Source: Microcyclospora pomicola (lineage: Eukaryota > Ascomycota > Dothideomycetes > Capnodiales). From it: a DNA stretch of 64,000 bases. The first letter of the stretch is position 1, and each line of letters begins with the position of its first letter. This document shows positions 34,015 to 50,212 of this stretch, in pieces. The notes beneath the pieces are model-generated. The model saw only the letters and a program-made list of their open reading frames with translations. It was not told the origin of the DNA and did not search any database. Made by a program: the position numbers and the translations under genes. The stretch covers positions 248,001 to 312,000 of the forward strand of contig NHNY01000007.1 of NCBI GenBank assembly GCA_002786065.1. Direction: 5' to 3'.

Positions 34015-34345
34015 ATGAAAATTTGGAGATACCTGGGAAAGCTTCGTGAAGCGTGGTCCACAATGTTTAAACCAAGCTCGTTCCAAATCAAATACCAAAG
34101 ATTGCACGACTCAATCTGGTCACAGGACATCAGCCAATATGAGTGCCATGTCCACGTGAGAAGGATAGCAATACATAACACACCGATGCTTGGCAGTAGC
34201 TGTAAGATATGTTACATAACCTCCATAATCGCACACTGTAAGCACCCCATGAAGAGTACTCCAGGAAACCGGCAGAACTCGCTAAGTATGCTCCTGATGT
34301 AAGATCATGTTGCTAACCTGAAATTTTTTGAGTGAAAGAGCCGCT
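34015..34345. other. Intergenic, convergent 3' ends
   Basis: 331 bases between the CTF4 and YAG7-like stop codons, holding both 3' UTRs. Nothing else is recognised. Confidence 0.5.
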
Positions 34346-35894
34346 TCATGTGGGCACGGCTGGTGGAGCAGCACCACCCCGTGGGCCACGGCCGCGGCCA
34401 CCACGTCCACGACCCTCTCCATCGCCTCCACGGCCACGGTACCCGCCACGTCCACGACCTCGGCCTTCGCCGTCTCCACGGAATCCGCCACGGCCACGAC
34501 CCCGACCGCGGAACTCGCCGTCTCCGCCACGCCCGCGCCCACGACCACGTCCGGCATGCTTGGAGGGTATCTCTTGGAAGCCATCGTCGGCGGCCTCGCC
34601 AGGAGCCTTGACATCCCACTTCTCGCCCGCCTTGTTTGACGAGTTCCCAGCTGCTTCTTGCGTGGCATCATCTGCCCAGCTCTCGATCTTGCCTTGCGTG
34701 GCTGGCGCAGCTGACGCAGGAATGTCGACCTCCCCTGCACTACGAGGGATGACCTCATAGCTTCCATCCAGGCCATTGTCCTCCACTCCGCCAGCTGCGG
34801 AATCCCACTTTTCAGCTGCCATGTTACCGCCTTCGTCGCCTCCAGCGACATGTACCGGCACGGACTCGGTAGCAGCAGCGTTGAGGCCGTTGGACTGAGA
34901 CTCGAGCTCTGTCAGGCCAGCGTTGAGGATGGTCGGGTCCGACGCGGGCGCGGATGACGAGGAGGGTTCGGCAAGGGATGTATCATCAGCGACGCCAGCT
35001 TCTGCTACCTGATCGACCCATGTCTCTTCCGCCTGGTAGGGTGCGTGTTCGACCGACGCTTTCTTGATCTGAGAGTCTACATACAGTTAGCCTGAGGACA
35101 TTGAGAAAATGGCTCGTGCGGCATGAAGTCAGAGACTCACATTTGATTGGCAGCTCCAGTCCTTCAATGTTCGGTACCTGCTCGTCAGTACCCTCGATAA
35201 TGTTGATGGCTGTCTCTACAGCTCTGGCATCGCCGCCATAGACCAGCAGCAAAGCTCCCTCGAACGCCTGGTTCTCATCTGTTGTTCCCTCATCCTCATT
35301 GCTACGTTTAGCAGCTGCTGCTCGCAGGAACTGCGTGAACATCAGGAGCTTCTGCCGAAGCTCGGTTGTGCCAGCTGTAACACCATCCTGCTTCAGACTC
35401 TCCTTGGTCTTTGCCATTTCTGTCTCATGCTGTGCAAGGAGATGCTCTTTTTGCTTGTGCATTTGCTGTTTGAAGTCTGCCTCGAAATCTCGGAATTGCG
35501 TGATCTGAGCTTCGAGCTGAGCTAGGTGGGCGACCAAGGCAGGCTTCTTGAGGGCAGAGGCTCGCTGATCAGCGTTGATTTTGCGTTGCGCGACAAGATC
35601 GTCGAGCGAGACACCAGGGTTCTCTGAGACGATGGCGTCGGTCTTGATCATGAGCGCAAGCTTCTTGTTCACGTTGCGAACCTGTTTCTGAAGCTCCTTG
35701 ATGTGTGGATGTTCGCCAGCGCTCTCGTCAGCAACGCCAGCCGAGCTCTCTTCTTTCGCTGCCTCTGGTACCGCTGAAACTGGGGTAGAGCCATTAGTAG
35801 AAGCAGCAGCTCCGGTCTCTGCCTTTGCCTTCTTCTTGCGGGCAGATTTGGACTCGGCCGGAGCCGGTGTTGGGTTGTTAATGGTGGCAGCCAT
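34346..35894 (-). CDS. YAG7-like protein with RGG-rich C-terminus
   Basis: A 494-residue protein of a fungal family related to yeast Yag7, probably cytoplasmic and RNA- or ribosome-associated; its biochemical function is not established. Exons (minus) 35894-35141 and 35076-34346, with a 64 bp phase-1 intron. MAATINNPTPAPAE was chosen as the start. A basic KSARKKKAKA block precedes the conserved helical region HPHIKELQKQVRNVNKKLAL, with a coiled coil (AHLAQLEAQITQFRDFEADF, then QKEHLLAQHETEMAKTKESL). After the intron the chain is disordered. The last 70 or so residues are a dense RGR/RGG array (GRGRGRGRGG and repeats), a likely RNA-binding and arginine-methylation segment. It is divergent from ESS2, with 353 bp between starts. 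Confidence 0.78.
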
Positions 35895-36247
35895 TCTATT
35901 TGTTTGACAACAAAGCGAATGTGAAAAGAAGTTCGGTGGTCTCGGTAGTGTAGTCTCGACTAAACAGAAGGTAATCAAGAGTCCGAGGATGGTGACAATG
36001 GAATGAAACAGTAATGTGGACAGTTAAAGCTCGCAACATTACCTGTGATGACAGCTCGCGTGCGCAACCGTTAGCGTCGGTAGACCTTCCTTCTCGGTGA
36101 TAAGATAAGATCTCAAATCCGAATCTCTCTAACATTTACATGACGCGCGCGTGCCTGCTACCAATTCACGAACTTCCCATACCTTATTACTCTGGCTCGA
36201 CCCCATATCCAGGATTTTGTAATCGCCCTGGAGATGTAGTTGCTGAA
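35895..36247. promoter_or_regulatory. Divergent promoter region, YAG7-like and ESS2 genes
   Basis: A compact shared upstream region. If ESS2 starts at the upstream in-frame ATG at 36140 instead, the gap shrinks to 245 bases. Confidence 0.45.
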
Positions 36248-37729
36248 ATGGAGACTTCGGACTCATCCAAAAGTCTGGCGAAGCGTAAGACGGACACGAC
36301 TCTTATGCCTCCGCCAGCGCAATTACCCAAGCGGCAGAAACGGCCGAGCAAGGTGTTGGACGAGGATGTCTATTCAGACGCAATATCTCATATAATCGCT
36401 CGAGACTTCTTCCCTGGACTGCTGGAGAGCGAGGCACAAGATGATTTCATGCAAGCACTGGACAGTCATGACAGCCAGTGGATCAGAGACGCTGGCAGAA
36501 GACTGACTCAGGTCATGACCCCCGTTGCGGACGGACGTCGCAGATTGGGTCGCGGCACCGGGTTCACACCTAGAGGCAGTACAACAATGGACAAAACCCC
36601 AAGAAACTTCAGCGGAGCCACGCCTGGACAGACACCCGCAACTGTCGTAGGTAGAGGTGATGATTTCGCGCCAGAAGGGGCCTCTGGAGTAGACGTCAAC
36701 ATGTCACTCGGAGCATTCCAGGCGAAATACACTAGTGAAGATAATGAAAGCTTCAATGCTTTGCTGGACAAACAAAACGACAAGCGAGCCACAAAATATG
36801 CTTTCTTTCAACATGGGAACCAGATACCTTGTGCTCGACAAATCGCTTGGAGGGAAAGGGAACAGATGCTTTTGGAGGCCGACCCCAGTGAATCTACGGC
36901 ACTCATGAGAACCAGGGCCGATGGCGACAATCAAAAAGAGACACAATCAGTGCGGCCTTCACAGGATTTGGATTCCAGACCGGCGTCCGTGGACAGTTTC
37001 CCGAACCGACAGGGGCCGAATAACAGTTTAATGTTTGATCCCGATGGCGTTGAGGACAGACTCACCACCTATGCTCAAGACCGAGAACGAAAATCAAATG
37101 CCCCGCCCAAGGGTATCAAATATACTTCCACCCGCTTCGCTCCTGCTACCTCGCCCTCCTCTCATGCGGTACCGCCAAGTCCGTCTGTAAGTGCAATTGA
37201 TGCCGCTTTAGCCGGTCGGCCAAAGCCCACAAATTCCGAGTCAGGCTACACCGGTGCTGAAACTCCACGAGTGAATGGCTACGCCTTCGTAGACGCCGAA
37301 CCCACGTCGTCGGAGCTGGGGATACCTGTGACGGATGAAGAAGCCGTTGCCGCGGAACTCGAGGCTGCCTCGAAGTTGTTGCCTCGAGTGGACGAAGGCG
37401 GGCCAAATCCATTCACGCTTAAAGAACGAAGCAAACGTGAGCATGTGCATATGCGGCTAGTAGACAAGGCGGATGCTGGAAGGCGAAAAGGAACACGATT
37501 AGAGCAATTAAGAAGCTTGGGCGTGACGTCCTCGCCCGGAAGGACTCCTACGCCTCGATTCGCCAGTGCGCCTACTCAGAACAAGAAAGGCGCAAACATG
37601 ACACCAGCGGCTCAGCAACTTGCTGCACGTATCGGCACACCATCAAGACCTGGAGGTGGCTTTGGCATATCTCCATCGGAGAGGAGTGAGAGACGTACTC
37701 CAGTTCCTGTGGTGAGACGGAACAGGTGA
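36248..37729 (+). CDS. ESS2: ESS2 / DGCR14 family spliceosome-associated protein
   Basis: A 493-residue nuclear protein of the Ess2/DGCR14/Bis1 family, a component of the catalytically active spliceosome. The family core is clear: KRPSKVLDEDVYSDAISHII, then ARDFFPGLLESEAQDDFMQA, then MSLGAFQAKYTSEDNESFNA with a KYAFF segment, then the conserved NSLMFDPDG and a C-terminal AxELLPRV-like region (AAASKLLPRVDEGGPNPFTL). The stretch between is low complexity (RTPRNFSGATPGQTP-like). The ATG at 36248 has a purine at -3 and gives a family-like N-terminus; an in-frame ATG at 36140 would add 36 unconserved residues. No intron is needed. Confidence 0.9.
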   Translation: METSDSSKSLAKRKTDTTLMPPPAQLPKRQKRPSKVLDEDVYSDAISHIIARDFFPGLLESEAQDDFMQALDSHDSQWIRDAGRRLTQVMTPVADGRRRLGRGTGFTPRGSTTMDKTPRNFSGATPGQTPATVVGRGDDFAPEGASGVDVNMSLGAFQAKYTSEDNESFNALLDKQNDKRATKYAFFQHGNQIPCARQIAWREREQMLLEADPSESTALMRTRADGDNQKETQSVRPSQDLDSRPASVDSFPNRQGPNNSLMFDPDGVEDRLTTYAQDRERKSNAPPKGIKYTSTRFAPATSPSSHAVPPSPSVSAIDAALAGRPKPTNSESGYTGAETPRVNGYAFVDAEPTSSELGIPVTDEEAVAAELEAASKLLPRVDEGGPNPFTLKERSKREHVHMRLVDKADAGRRKGTRLEQLRSLGVTSSPGRTPTPRFASAPTQNKKGANMTPAAQQLAARIGTPSRPGGGFGISPSERSERRTPVPVVRRNR

Positions 37730-37805
37730 CAGGCATTGCGGAACCCTCGCACCTCATGTCCACACATCTGTTCATAAAGCTCAAACGCGTGACGAAGCTT
37801 GGAAG
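37730..37805. other. Short gap, 3' side of ESS2
   Basis: Convergent with the tentative minus-strand gene that follows. Some minus-strand transcript ends may overlap the ESS2 3' UTR here. Confidence 0.3.
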
Positions 37806-38552
37806 CTAGACCACTATGCACTGATACTGCTCAATCATTACAGCAGTCAGCACTACCGTATGACAGGTAAGTCTCAATTTTGCTCTGTTGGCATAGGCTC
37901 TGGATCTGTGTCTGTCGAATATGTTACCGGTCATCTGCAGCTCGTTCTTGCTCCGTGAGAAGGAGAGCAAGACGAATGCGGGGCAGTCTGGCGTCCAGAG
38001 CTCAATGTTCGTGTAGACAGCCAGACGCACGGCAACGTTGCGCGGATGGATTCGCATTGCTACTGTTTAGTAACCTCACATCACGAGTCAGCTCACAAGA
38101 TTGCATGGACTTGGCCACTCTTCGACACGAGTATACGCACGACGCCACAAGCGCTTCGTACCACACAGCTTCAATCAAGATGACCACGTTGAAAAGGTCG
38201 CCGTGAGCAAAGACAGCCTGTGTCTGCTCCGCCTCATTCTTCGCTGCAGTTTCTGTCTTGGATTCTTTGCTAAAATGACTTTGAAATAGCTGCACCGACC
38301 CGCCTAGTGTAGTGAGACTTATCCGCGGAGTTGATCTTAGCATGCTACTGTAGCTTGAGTAGCGCCCATGTGAGAGACAAATCATGGCTCACTCAGACCC
38401 TTGATGGTGAGATCGCTGTAAGGTACTGGAGCTAGTACCTCGTCCCAGGGCTGGCCGGGCTCATCTGAGGCTGGAAAGCTTACATACATGCTCCGATAGC
38501 CGTTGCCACCTCCAGGACTACCATAATGTGTGAACGAAACAATGGCGTGCAT
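37806..38552 (-). CDS. Possible unrecognised spliced gene
   Basis: I do not recognise the protein. Three minus-strand segments have coding-like bias for G/C at third positions. The first, from ATG 38552 (MHAIVSFTHYGSPGGGNGYR; APVPYSDLTIKGL), ends at a good GTGAGC donor. An 89 bp intron closing at CACTAG joins it in frame to a segment containing AVFAHGDLFNVVILIEAVWY. The third, MRIHPRNVAVRLAVYTNIEL to SRSKNELQMTG (38057 to about 37925), is in another frame; the only joining intron of normal size (about 64 bp) needs a weak GTCGAA donor. The predicted product would be about 170-190 residues. No domain or signal peptide is obvious. It could be a real small gene, a decaying gene, or chance. Confidence 0.3.
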
Positions 38553-44157
<5,605 letters not shown>

Positions 44158-46480
44158 GCGTCTCATCCTCGTTGATGTTACGTCTTCACGAAAGGAAAAG
44201 GCAGGAATTATACATACATGCACGAGCGAAGCCGGGTTACTTAGTTGACATGATTTGAGCGCATTGCTCCAGCTTTTTTTTTGGAGAAGGATGAGGGCAC
44301 CCACCGACGCATTAGATGTTTTTCTCCCTAGATTTTAGCTGGGCTGGCTCGGCCTGGATGGTAGGTGCTCGAAAACCCCCATATGACTTGAAATGAAAAC
44401 TCCATCAAACTCCCCACGATATGTTCCTATTTCTTCCGTCTGTTGTATATATAAGATGGCGTCAAGAGATGGCTGGCCCCCACGCCGCTGTGCACAAGCA
44501 CAACACGTCATCATTGTCGTGGAGATTTGAGGTAGGTGTCCGCCTTGCGAGATCGCATTCCCTGTATCTGGCATGGCTGAACGGGTTTCGGATGTCGATC
44601 ATCCTCGATCAGATGTCGCTCGGAAAAATTATTTGCGAGATGATCATGGCTTTACTATCTGACTAGGTATGTCTTGGGGTTCAGGCGTTTGCCAGTTGGC
44701 AGCGCTCGGCAGTAATAGCTTCGATGAGGTTTGTTACTGCAAAGTAAGAGGAGGGGTCATTCCATCACGTTGGGACCCATGTTTTTTATGTTGCTCGAAA
44801 TCGGTACGGAGAGGTGTCATTGTGATGGGCTCGCTTGGAGCGGCTTGTCGACAATCAGGTAGCCATATATCATAAACGATGGAACGACATCATGCACATG
44901 AGTCTTTACGCAGGCTTAGGCCTAAGATGGTGTCGGATGGTGAGAAGTGAGTGTAGACTTTCACGCTCTACCATGCCGTCCCCTATTCCCAGGTCGATCG
45001 AATGGCCGGCAGCGAACCAATGCGACCTCTCAACGGTGGTAGGTCCGATCTCATACATGGTACGTAACATACTGGCGTGATCCACGCCGCAGATAAACCA
45101 CTCGAAATCCTGAAATAACTGCCGCATGCTTTCCATGCCATTAGATCGTGCGGCGTTATCTAAGCTTTGAGTAGTTCGTACTTTAAGCGCAGGAGCACCA
45201 CGTTCAGTGACGTCTGAGCCAGTTTGCCTTCTTGTTGTTCAGACCGACTGCACTTCACTTCCATTTCTATTCACTCCTGGTCCCGCTTTTCTACATTGCC
45301 AAGCTTACAATCATTGGGTCTCGCTATCTGGAGGAGCGCTGCTGCGCTGTACGAGGATACGAACGATCGGACGTCTTGGCTGCCTGAAGGGAATAGATAA
45401 GATCTCGTCCATGAGCCTGCCACGGATATGATCAACACCCAATACCCGGATCTGCACGGCAAACACTCGGTTTGGCTCTGCTCATGTCAGCGACGGGCAC
45501 TCCTGTTGAAGCCCCAAGCTTCACTGTGCTCGGGGATGCGCCAGGTGTAAGCAGGCTTTATGCATGCACAACCATCTGCGCGGCTATCTGACATGCTTGG
45601 AACGAAACAACAACCCGATTATCTCGTATGCAGGCTATCCACCCTGGTATGCGGCTTAAAACGTTATTCTCATCACTGGAATGCGCCGGGTTCAGACATT
45701 GGTTAACTCCCATGTTGGAGGCATTGCTAGAGCTGACAAGGTGACGTATCAAAAGGTTCCTATGATCGAGCACAACTTTGCAGCGGCGGCCGGTCGTTCT
45801 CTCCGTCAAGAATCATCGTAGCAGCTCCGTCCTACTGCTGGACACTGCAACTACCGAGCATAAGCAGGCGATTCGATACGGCCGTTGGATAAGCTTTCAC
45901 ACCATGCGGCCGTCGTGTTCCCACCGAGTGGGATGGTCGATGGGAGCCGCCTGGTTGATCAGCAATCTAGCATGCTATACGCCCGCCTCGAGGATCGCCA
46001 TCGTCTAGCAAGGTACGGCGAGCCTTGATTCGACTGCCATCCACCCGGGTAAGCCGCCAGGCAGTCATCTTGATGGTATCTCTCCGTCGATGCGTCGATG
46101 TTATCTATGCTCTTGTCCTGAATGTTGCTCGATCGGGAGAATGATCGACCATACTTGGTTGCCATTGTCTCTGACCATTGGAGACGAGGATCTTGACTCC
46201 GTCGATCGGAGCGCAGCTGATTAGTGATTACTGCTCAACTGGCTTGTCAGCAGGGGCAGCCTGTAACATACCGATCAAAGACGCGCACGGGTGCTGATAC
46301 GAAGTCTTGACCCTCGTCATAATGGGATCGATCGCGATCAAGGAGATTGGGTCGAGGATGCAGAGAAAGGTATATTAACATGATGCTCGTCCCCCGAAAT
46401 GAGTCCAATCCATCAAGCATTTCACCGTATTCTCAACACCCACCACCCCTCAAACAACCCAACTTCCTCAATTCGCAGCC
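44158..46480. other. Gene-poor 2.3 kb upstream of the hydrophobin
   Basis: Short frames on both strands carry no recognisable domain. One minus-strand stretch near 45290-45400 has a weak coding-like bias but no extension. The region contains the hydrophobin promoter and the 3' UTR of the demethylase gene. No transposon ends or RNA genes are recognised. Confidence 0.45.
46371..46378 (+). promoter_or_regulatory. TATA box of the hydrophobin gene
   Basis: TATATTAA, 103 bases before the hydrophobin ATG; the intervening leader is C- and CA-rich. The assignment is by motif and distance. Confidence 0.5.
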
Positions 46481-46891
46481 ATGCAGTACTCTATCCTCGC
46501 CCTTACCTTCGCGGCCCTCGCTGCTGCCGGCCCCCTCAGCTTGTTCGAGCGCCAGACCAGCAGCCTCTGCCCAGCCATTGACGCTCCTCAATGTTGCCAA
46601 GCTGACGTCGACGGTGTCCTGAGCTTGACCTGCGAGTCCCGTAAGTCCTGTCCCTGGCTCTTCATCTACACGAACAGAATGAATCGACATGTACTGACCG
46701 CCATCGCTTTACAGCTTCGGGCGCTCCCTCCACGCTGGCCGCATTCGAGAAGGCATGCGCTGACGAAGGTCTCTCTGCCTTCTGCTGCACTGTACCTATC
46801 GTAAGTTCTGAACTGCCAGACGATCAACATGAATCGTATGCTGACAGTTATGATCCAGGCCGGCGACGCTCTTGTCTGCGACTCTGTCTAA
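46481..46891 (+). CDS. Class II hydrophobin
   Basis: A 92-residue secreted amphipathic protein that coats hyphae and spores or acts at air-water interfaces. Exons 46481-46640, 46715-46800 and 46859-46891; introns are 74 bp (phase 1) and 58 bp (phase 0). The signal peptide is MQYSILALTFAALAAA. All eight cysteines are present at 30, 38, 39, 51, 68, 77, 78 and 89, i.e. C-X7-CC-X11-C-X16-C-X8-CC-X10-C. From the first CC onward the spacing equals Trichoderma HFBII, and CCTVPIAGDALVC mirrors its CCVAPVADQALLC; the first loop is two residues shorter. No exon alone is long enough to attract attention, so the gene is easily missed. A TATA box precedes it. Confidence 0.93.
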
Positions 46892-47901
46892 ACGATACCC
46901 ACAACTTATGAGGAAGGCGCAATATTCGATGTAATAGCAGTTCATGCAAGGATGTCTCGGGTCTTGGCTGGGAAGGGGATGAGTCCCACGGTGTTGTAGA
47001 GCTATCTGTATTGTCATCCAGTGCTCATGAATATATCTAATGCTATTCGATGATCTTGTAACAAGACGACTACATCCCTACTATTGAAGTGACTTCAGGC
47101 TCCCTTCTCTCTGTACATGTCGCAATGAGACAGAACCAAGGTCCAGTCACGACATTCATGGCCTTTGTCAAGATACTAGCCCCCATCGACTTGTGTTCTA
47201 AGTGTTCTAGGCTTCCTACTAAGATATTGAAGTCACCATCGCTCTAGGCAAAGTCGCAGTAGACTAAGCATTGTAAGTACTGCAGATGCATGAGGTACAT
47301 AGAAGTGTTCATGTATATAAGGTACATCCAAGGTAGTGTCTACATGTATCATCGTACCTTAATTGACCAGTCCTATCCCATACATGTACTGCCTAACCAT
47401 CTGCAGTAGCGTGAGGGGCAGTGGTATAGGTACATAGGGTACATGATGTCGTCCTTATATATGCTGTACCTTATCCATGTTGCTACTTATCAGATCACAG
47501 GTAGGCAAGGTACCTGAGATACCTCCTATCGTTCTAGGCTTAAAGGATCGGAGCAGAATACTTTAGCGGTGATACAGCTCTTCCTGTATAATCACATTGC
47601 ATCGCTCTTGACCGTGGCATTACTGTAGGCAAGGTATCGACATGTAGCCATATCGTTATTGCGGGCGTAGAGATAAGCGCGATAAGAAATGCAGTCAAGA
47701 CAGTCTAAGCAGTGGGTTCATATTCCGAGCAGACGTACCTGTTCATTGGGTATATAGTATGTGCATGAATGTATCATTTCAGTGGTGTACGAGACGTACA
47801 AACTACATCTGCATATAAATCCTACATTCATGAGTGCCACCCGCGACCCCACCAGGAAACAATAGGACAAGCAAGTAATCACAGTGCCACCAGACTTCCC
47901 C
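46892..47901. other. Intergenic, hydrophobin to dihydropyrimidinase
   Basis: A 1 kb AT-richer stretch with a cluster of GTAC-centred motifs (listed separately). It includes the promoter of the amidohydrolase gene. No coding exon is recognised. Confidence 0.5.
47294..47444. repeat. Cluster of GGTACAT motifs
   Basis: GGTACAT occurs at 47294-47300, 47321-47327, 47429-47435 and 47438-47444, with related TACATGTA and GTACCTT words between and after. Similar AGGTACAT/AGGTACCTT words occur near 2190-2206. Origin and function are unknown. Confidence 0.55.
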
Positions 47902-49439
47902 ATGGCCGAGACGTTCGATCTGCTCGTCGTCAACGGCCTGGTTGTGACCGCGGACGACGTTCGGGAAGTCGACATTGGCGTGCGAGACGAGAAGGTCTGC
48001 GCCGTACGATCCCGCGGTGGCTTCCAGGATGCGCACGCGGGCAGAGTCATTGACGCTGAGGGCGCTTGGGTCACGCCCGGCGGGATCGATGCGCATGTGC
48101 ATCTGCAGGAACCGGCGTTGTTTGGCAAGGGGTCGAGCGCGGATACGTTCGAGACTGGTAAGGTCTATATGTGGAGGATCGGGTGGTGTTCAAGCTTACG
48201 ATTCGTGCAGGGACGCGATCAGCGGTGTGTGGCGGGACGACGACGGTGATTGTGTTCGCGCCACAGCAAAAGACAGAGGACACGCTGTTGGCTACCTTGT
48301 CAGCGACGGAGGCGAAAGCGGCTGGGAACTGCTATGCGGACTACTCGTTCCATCTGCTGGTGTCGAACCCGTCGGAGAGTGCTCTGGCGGAGTTTCCAGA
48401 TCTGCGCAAAGCAGGCATCTCCTCGATCAAGATCTACATGACGTACGACGCGCTCCGGTTGGACGACGGGCAGATATTAGATGTGTTACTTGCCGCCCGC
48501 GAGCAGAAGATCACGACGATGATTCATGCAGAGAACCACGACCTCATCTTGTGGATGACAAAGCAGCTGGAGAAACGAAAGATGTTCGCGCCCAAGTACC
48601 ATGCCACGTCTCATCCCGTCCTAGCGGAGATCGAAGCAACGCACAGAGCGATCTGCCTGGCGGAGTTCCTCGATGCACCGATTCTGATCGTTCATGTATC
48701 GTCTCCGGTGGCGGCGAGGTATATCAAGATGGCGCAAGATCGCGGTTTGCCGATTCATGCCGAGACATGTCCGCAGTACCTCTTCTTGACCAAGGACGAT
48801 CTGGATAAACCGGGATTTGAAGGTGCTAAATGCGTCTGCAGTCCGCCTCCGCGTGAGAGTGAGCATGATCATGAAGGCATATGGGAAGGGCTGAAGAATG
48901 GGACTTTCACTGTGTTGAATTCAGATCATTGTCCGTTTCTCTACGACGATCACGAGACGGGTAAGAAGACCAGCATCAGCGGGGATTATCCCCAAGGCCA
49001 CTTCAAGTATGTGCCCAATGGCTGTCCCGGCGTGGAAACACGCCTTCCGCTTGCCATGAGTGCGAATCGACTGGAAGCGACCAAGTTTGTCGAGGTCACC
49101 AGTACCAATGCCGCAAAGCTGTACGGCATGTATCCGCGCAAAGGCACGTTCATGCCGGGCGAAAGCGACGCTGATATCGTGATCTGGTACCCTGAAGGTC
49201 AACTGCAGCCCTTTCAGCTCAAGCACGAAATGATCCATGACGCTTGCGACTATACGCCTTATGAGGGCAAGACCCTCACGCAATGGCCCAGATATACCGT
49301 TCTCAGAGGTCAGTTAGTCTGGGATCGGGACAACGGAGGTCTAGTGGGTCAGCGTGGACAGGGAGCATTCGTCCATCGAGGCTCGAGCTCGCTTCAGGGC
49401 AGCTCCAGTGATGAGCCCTGGGACATTCGCGGGTTCTGA
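47902..49439 (+). CDS. Dihydropyrimidinase / hydantoinase-like amidohydrolase
   Basis: A 494-residue cyclic amidohydrolase opening dihydrouracil, dihydrothymine or hydantoin rings. Exons 47902-48157 and 48211-49439, with a 53 bp phase-1 intron. The binuclear-metal ligands are all visible: IDAHVHL, the carboxylated Lys in SIKIYMTYD, His in MIHAENHD, His in LIVHVSS, and Asp in LNSDHCPF. The substrate-loop CSPPPRE and NGCPGVETRLPL also fit dihydropyrimidinase rather than allantoinase or dihydroorotase. The C-terminus GAFVHRGSSSLQ follows the usual family ending. Neighbours give no pathway context. Exact ring specificity is inferred only. Confidence 0.9.
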
Positions 49440-50212
49440 TAGTCGTATCCTCATGAAGACTCTTTGATCACCATCAACATTGGCAAAGGCACTTCCCACG
49501 CGATTCGCCTGGTCGACGGTTGATCCCATCCCGAGTCATGCTTAGAAGTCTCGTTATGAGGCTGAACAAGAAGTGGTTAGCGGCAGTGGGATCGTCCCGT
49601 TGTGCCTTGCAGTGGTGGCAGTCTAGCGTGCTGACATAACCACTCACGTCCATGTCATCGACATCTCCTGCACCTTATCTGCCCACTTAATGACCTGTTC
49701 CTGGCAATATCATCTCTACTACACACCCACCCTCCCTGGCCAATCCATATACCGCCACGAAGCAGGCGCTGAAGCAGAGTTTTCCCCATCACAAGCACCA
49801 ATAGCGCGCGATCGGCCGGCGGGAAAAGTGTACCGACTCGAGGAAATTAGGCGTCGTGAAACGGCGGGCCAATTGAGATGAAGCGGTGCTAGCGTGGAGC
49901 AGTCCGCCCAGCAGCCCAGTTACCAGACTTCCTCGGGTGCCAGCTTCCTGCTTGCGCCTTGACAACACGCTCTTTTCCCACTCAGCACCCATTCACTGCG
50001 TCCATCCTGCCACCTGTGTCGTCAGGTCCAGGCCGTGCAGAGCAGACACACATTCGCTACCTCGACTTCACATCGTGCCCTCGACTAGACTCGACACATT
50101 GCACGCAACCGCTGTGCAACCACTCAGCTACAGCTCGTAGCGCCGACCGGGCGACCGAGACAACACCTCGAATCGCGAATCTCTTGCGGCGTCTGCTGCC
50201 TCCACCGCGATC
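49440..50212. other. Intergenic, promoter side of the CHS7-like gene
   Basis: Tandem-gene spacer of 773 bases, with a C-rich leader in the last 250. No coding exon is recognised. Confidence 0.5.

Noticed and set aside
44400-46300. Short frames between the demethylase and hydrophobin genes as candidate small secreted proteins
   Set aside because: None combines a signal peptide, Cys pattern and intron structure as the hydrophobin does, and codon bias is weak.
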